A DNA stretch of 64,000 bases from Pontederia crassipes. Lineage: Eukaryota > Streptophyta > Magnoliopsida > Commelinales > Pontederiaceae. A program made the position numbers and the translations under genes. This document shows positions 60,571-64,000 of this stretch, in pieces. Under the pieces are notes generated by a model. That model worked only from the letters and a program-made list of their open reading frames with translations. It searched no databases and was not told the origin of the DNA. How positions within the stretch are numbered: position 1 is the first letter of the stretch; each line of letters begins with the position of its first letter. Where the stretch lies: contig CM060198.1 of assembly GCA_030549335.1 (NCBI GenBank), forward strand, positions 49,627,353-49,691,352. The letters are read 5' to 3'.

Positions 60571-61634
60571 TGATGCGTGCAAATATCCTATATCGTATTA
60601 AGTAATAAAGAGTGAATAGAGTGTCAAATTCACGAGGACTAATCTAGATTCTTATCTTTTTAACTTAAGTTTATTAATTGAGAAAATAATAAGAGGCGAT
60701 TTTCAATATAAAAGTTATCCAAATGATGACAATCAAAGAGAGCGACACCTTGAATTAATGTGAGAAAAAAATAGAATTCACATTATGTATCCTTATCATA
60801 TTCTCCTAATCAACAATCAATCAAAATAGACTTCTTGTAGAAAATAAACGAATAAAAGATATAGGACTAAAAAACTTGAGAACCTAGCTACCCTAGTTAA
60901 GAACATAATTAAAGCACATTAAAAACTCAATCCGCTTTTATATATTCTGAATTAAGATACATTAATATGAAATGTTGCTTAAAGTAAAAGACCCGAAAAC
61001 TTGAGAACCTATCTATCTTAAATAGAAGTAAAATTAAATACGTCAAAAACTTGATCAACACCAATCTACTTTATCTAAGATGCTTTAAGTTGTAAACCTC
61101 CATTTAATGACACAATTGTTAGCAATTAAAAGTAATTTTGTAAAAATAATATCAAAATAATACAATTTGGCCCGGGTCAGATGGAACTCGGCTCGGGTGA
61201 GATACAAAAGTTTCAATTCACAGGAAATAAAGAAGGAACCCAATCCCGATTGTACCAACTCGGTCCAGGTTTTACACGTAAGCGATTCTGATCGATTTTC
61301 TCTTGTATAAATTATGCAAATTTATATAAAATTAATGCAAGAAACTAATAAACTCTGATAAAGCATGAAACCCACATTATATGCATATTCTCAGAAGTCT
61401 AAATAACAAAATATATTAAGAAAAAGCCGAAGTTCAATGTAGTCTTCCTCTAACAACTGAACTAATCCATAATTGAAAGAATTAACATCAAATTTGATGA
61501 ACAAAATATCAAATAAAAATTGGAAATTGTAATAAAACAATCAAGAAATGGTGGACGTCTCTAGAACAAGCTTTGGTCGAAACAATGTTCCAAACGATCG
61601 TCGGAAACCTCAAAATCATCTACTTCTCGGTTGA
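60571..61634 (-). mobile_element. LTR fragment related to element 1
   Basis: Begins TGATGCGTGCAAATATCC and soon has GAGTGTCAAATTCACGAGGA, parallel to TGATGCGTAAAATG and GAGTGTCGAACTCACGAAG in element 1's LTR. The far end is not seen because another element begins at 61635, so it could be a solo LTR or a truncated element. Confidence 0.55.
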
Positions 61635-64000
61635 TAGGGGTGAGCAAACTTCACTAATTAACCGAACCCAGGCCGACCGTCCGCTTACCCGATTAATCAA
61701 ACTGATTTCTCCATTTAAAGTTCAGTTTGGATAATGGATAATATATTTGTAAAAATTCGATTAATTCATCGGTTCAGTTAATTAACCAATATTTCGATTA
61801 AAAACTGTAATTAACCGATATGCTTTATGTATAGGCGGGCAGCTATCAACTTTTTTTTACCTTCCATACGTATAGAAGAGAGATATGTGTGAATTGTCTT
61901 TATACACAAGTCAAACAGTATTTTTTTTACTCTTTTTAGTGTTTATCTGGTTCATGTTGATGAGCCTAGCCTACCACACATGACACCTGTCTCTTTGAAG
62001 AAGTGAAGTTTTTAACACGACTCACTTCATTTTTTTTCTCTCTTCAAGCACTCAAAGGCCAAACTGGACTTGACTTCACCTTCCCCCTTTGGCCTTCTCC
62101 CTTTCCCTTGGTAAAATTGGGTTGCAAAGTGTAAACTTGCAAGCTTGCAGCAGCCAACAACTGTGCAGCATCCGGCATACTTCTTTGCAATTTGCGCATT
62201 TTCTTTAGTGGTTATTGGTTAGGAATTACACACTGACACTTAGATTTTCTTTTAGTTAACTTTATAGCTTTTTTTTAATTATCAATCACAACCCAAGAAA
62301 AATGCAATGCTTGCAATTATCTTTTAGAAATTTACGAGAGGTTCGAATCACCTTTTGAACACTTACCTTTCTTTAATCACAAAAAAATATTCTTATCTCA
62401 TTTTGTATTTATTTCTTTATTTACCAACTGCAAATATTTTCTTTGCATGTGAACTTTATTTTTCATTTGGTTAGATTTTATTTGCCTATACATTTATAAT
62501 TTTGAAGTTTAAACACTTGTGCAATTGTGCCACTTTTTTATTTATACATTTTTTATGTCCTATGTTCTTCCTGTTCCCGTGAACTTACTTATAGCACATT
62601 TGTACTATATTTATACACTTGTAATTGCATAATCATTTTATTTTCATGAGAATTTATTCATATGTTGGATTTAAAAGTTATTTTGTGTTCTTTCACTTAG
62701 ATGTCTCGGTCTCAAGAATCACATCAAGAACAAAGTAATATACCTCAAAAGGATGTTAGTTCAAACACAACACTCTCGTCTAGCAATGTTAGTAATGAAA
62801 AAACACAAAAGCAAAAAAGGTCAAAAGCATGGGAATATTTTATTGAGATTGAATGTGGCAAAGTAAAGTGCAAATGTTGCATATTTGCGGCTGATACAAA
62901 AAAAATGGTACAAGTACACTTAACTATCATGTTAAAGCATGTAAGAAGAAGCTTGATAATGAAGATGAAAAACAAAAAGAATTATCTTTGCATTTGTTAG
63001 GCAATAGTGAGAATGCATGTTTAATGTCTACATGGAAATTTGATCAAGCATATAGAAGACAAAGCCTTGAACGTATGGTCATTATTAGTGAGCTGTCATT
63101 TAAATTTTTTAAAGGAGAAGGGTTTAAAGAGTTCATGCGGGAAGCATATCCTAAATTTAGAATTCCATCAAGGTGGATTGTCTCACGTGATTGCTTTCAA
63201 TTGTATATGGATGAACAGATATTCTGAAAAACTATTTGAAAAATAATGATCAGAGGATTTCTATAAACACGTGGACATCCATTCAACAAGTTAATTACAT
63301 GTGCATCACAACTCATTTTATTGACATGAATTGGAAGTTGCACAAGAAAATGTTAAACTTTCATCAAATTTCGAGCCACAAAGGTGAATTGATCAATAGA
63401 GTTATTGAGATTTGTTTGCTTGAATGGAGGATAGATAAGGTGTTCAATATTGTAGTGGATAATGCTAGCTCAATGTTACAATTGAACACTTGAAGAAGAA
63501 ATTCATCAATTGGGGAACTACTATTGCATATTACAAATATTTACACATGAGATGCATTGCTCATATAATAAATCTAATTGTGCAAGATGGCTTAAAGGAG
63601 TTGGATTCATCAATAAAGTGGGTTAGAGAGGCAGTGAAATATATTAGACAATCTCTTGCAAGGCTTAAGAAATTCAAAGAATGTGTTGAGTCACTACAAA
63701 TTCAATGTAATAGTTCATTGTGTTTGGATGTATACACTAGATGGAACTCTACTTTTCTAATGTTGAGTGTGGCTGAGAAGTATGAAAGAACATTTGATGT
63801 TTTTGAGTTAACAGATTCTTATTTAAATATGAGATCGAATTACATTCAAAGGGTTACATAGATTGGGATGTTGTGAGAAGGATGACCAACATACTGCAAC
63901 TTTTTTATGATACTACATTGCGCATCTCTGGATCATTATATGTCACATCAAATATATTTTGGACGGAAATTAGTGATCTACTTGGTGCAATTTTAGTCTT
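61635..64000 (+). mobile_element. hAT-family DNA transposon, truncated by window end
   Basis: Starts TAGGGGTGAGCAAA, a hAT-like end, with TTAACCGA/TTAATCGG-type subterminal repeats at 61655-61825. A transposase gene follows at 62701. The right end and 8-base target duplication lie outside the window. Confidence 0.75.
62701..64000 (+). pseudogene. hAT (Ac-like) transposase, frameshifted
   Basis: Four plus-strand frames in series encode one Ac/hAT transposase. First a serine-rich N-terminus and a BED zinc finger: KAWEYFIEIECGKVKCKCC, then after a frame change at the A run 62898-62905 the second half STLNYHVKACKK with the H and C ligands. Then LMSTWKFDQAYRR, FKFFKGEGFKEFMREAYPKF and IPSRWIVSRDCF; after another shift near 63225, ISINTWTSIQQVNYMCIT with the W-T-S block of the catalytic core, and VFNIVVDNASS; after a third shift near 63485, YLHMRCIAHIINLIVQDGL and LDVYTRWNSTFLML, the C.AH..NL and RWNST signatures. 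The C-terminal dimerisation domain is beyond the window. At least three frame changes make it non-functional. Confidence 0.88.

Overview
This is a nuclear plant contig, most likely from a monocot. Evidence for a plant nuclear genome: spliced genes with GT-AG introns, a GARP-type clock transcription factor, a PLS-class pentatricopeptide repeat gene, angiosperm LTR retrotransposons, L1-type LINEs with an RNase H domain, hAT/CACTA/Mutator-like DNA transposons, and a decayed insertion of plastid DNA. The very GC-rich 5' half of the LUX-like gene and of the PPR gene, set in AT-rich surroundings, is typical of commelinid monocots; the exact species cannot be read from the window.

Layout. 1-2050: end of a minus-strand Ty3/gypsy-like LTR element cut by the window edge. 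2280-15390: a decayed minus-strand LINE (A) split by a 0.9-kb MITE-like element (3442-4347) and by a complete 8.07-kb minus-strand gag-only LTR retrotransposon (6459-14525). 15391-28482: the gene island, with a LUX ARRHYTHMO/PCL1-like transcription factor (16937-17992, +), an E-class PPR protein (19739-21130, -), a four-exon LTI65/RD29-like stress protein (22327-23644, +) and the ten-exon TFIIA large subunit (24543-28482, -), which has a SINE-like retroposon in an intron and an apparent 1-base frameshift. 28483-40214: repeats, including a 2.7-kb solo LTR (29502-32218) and a second LINE (B, 34835-38960, -).

40215-50440: a colinear plastid-derived block, rps19-rpl22-rps3. A Mutator-like element (40798-41905, 9-bp target duplication) interrupts it just after the premature stop of rpl22. 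An 8.2-kb LTR retrotransposon (42114-50314, 5-bp target duplication GTACG) interrupts rps3, and that element is itself interrupted by a 1.3-kb non-autonomous CACTA element (46282-47585, target duplication ATA). All three insertions can be resolved to the base because the plastid reading or the flanking sequence resumes on the other side.

50441-64000: a 449-bp TRIM (51131-51579), foldback elements (54133-54478 and 54705-54880), a 4.5-kb Copia-type gag-only element (55285-59756, target duplication CTTCT), an LTR fragment, and a frameshifted hAT transposase gene that runs off the window end.

The host genes do not form an operon or pathway; they are independent nuclear genes for clock transcription, organelle RNA processing, abiotic-stress response and basal transcription. 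I saw no sign of a CRISPR-like, phage or gene-cluster system. The most unusual features are the layered insertions in the plastid block, and clusters of short, often palindromic words inside several unrelated LTR families. Splice sites, domain calls and family names come from reading the sequence and knowledge of the families; no database search was run.
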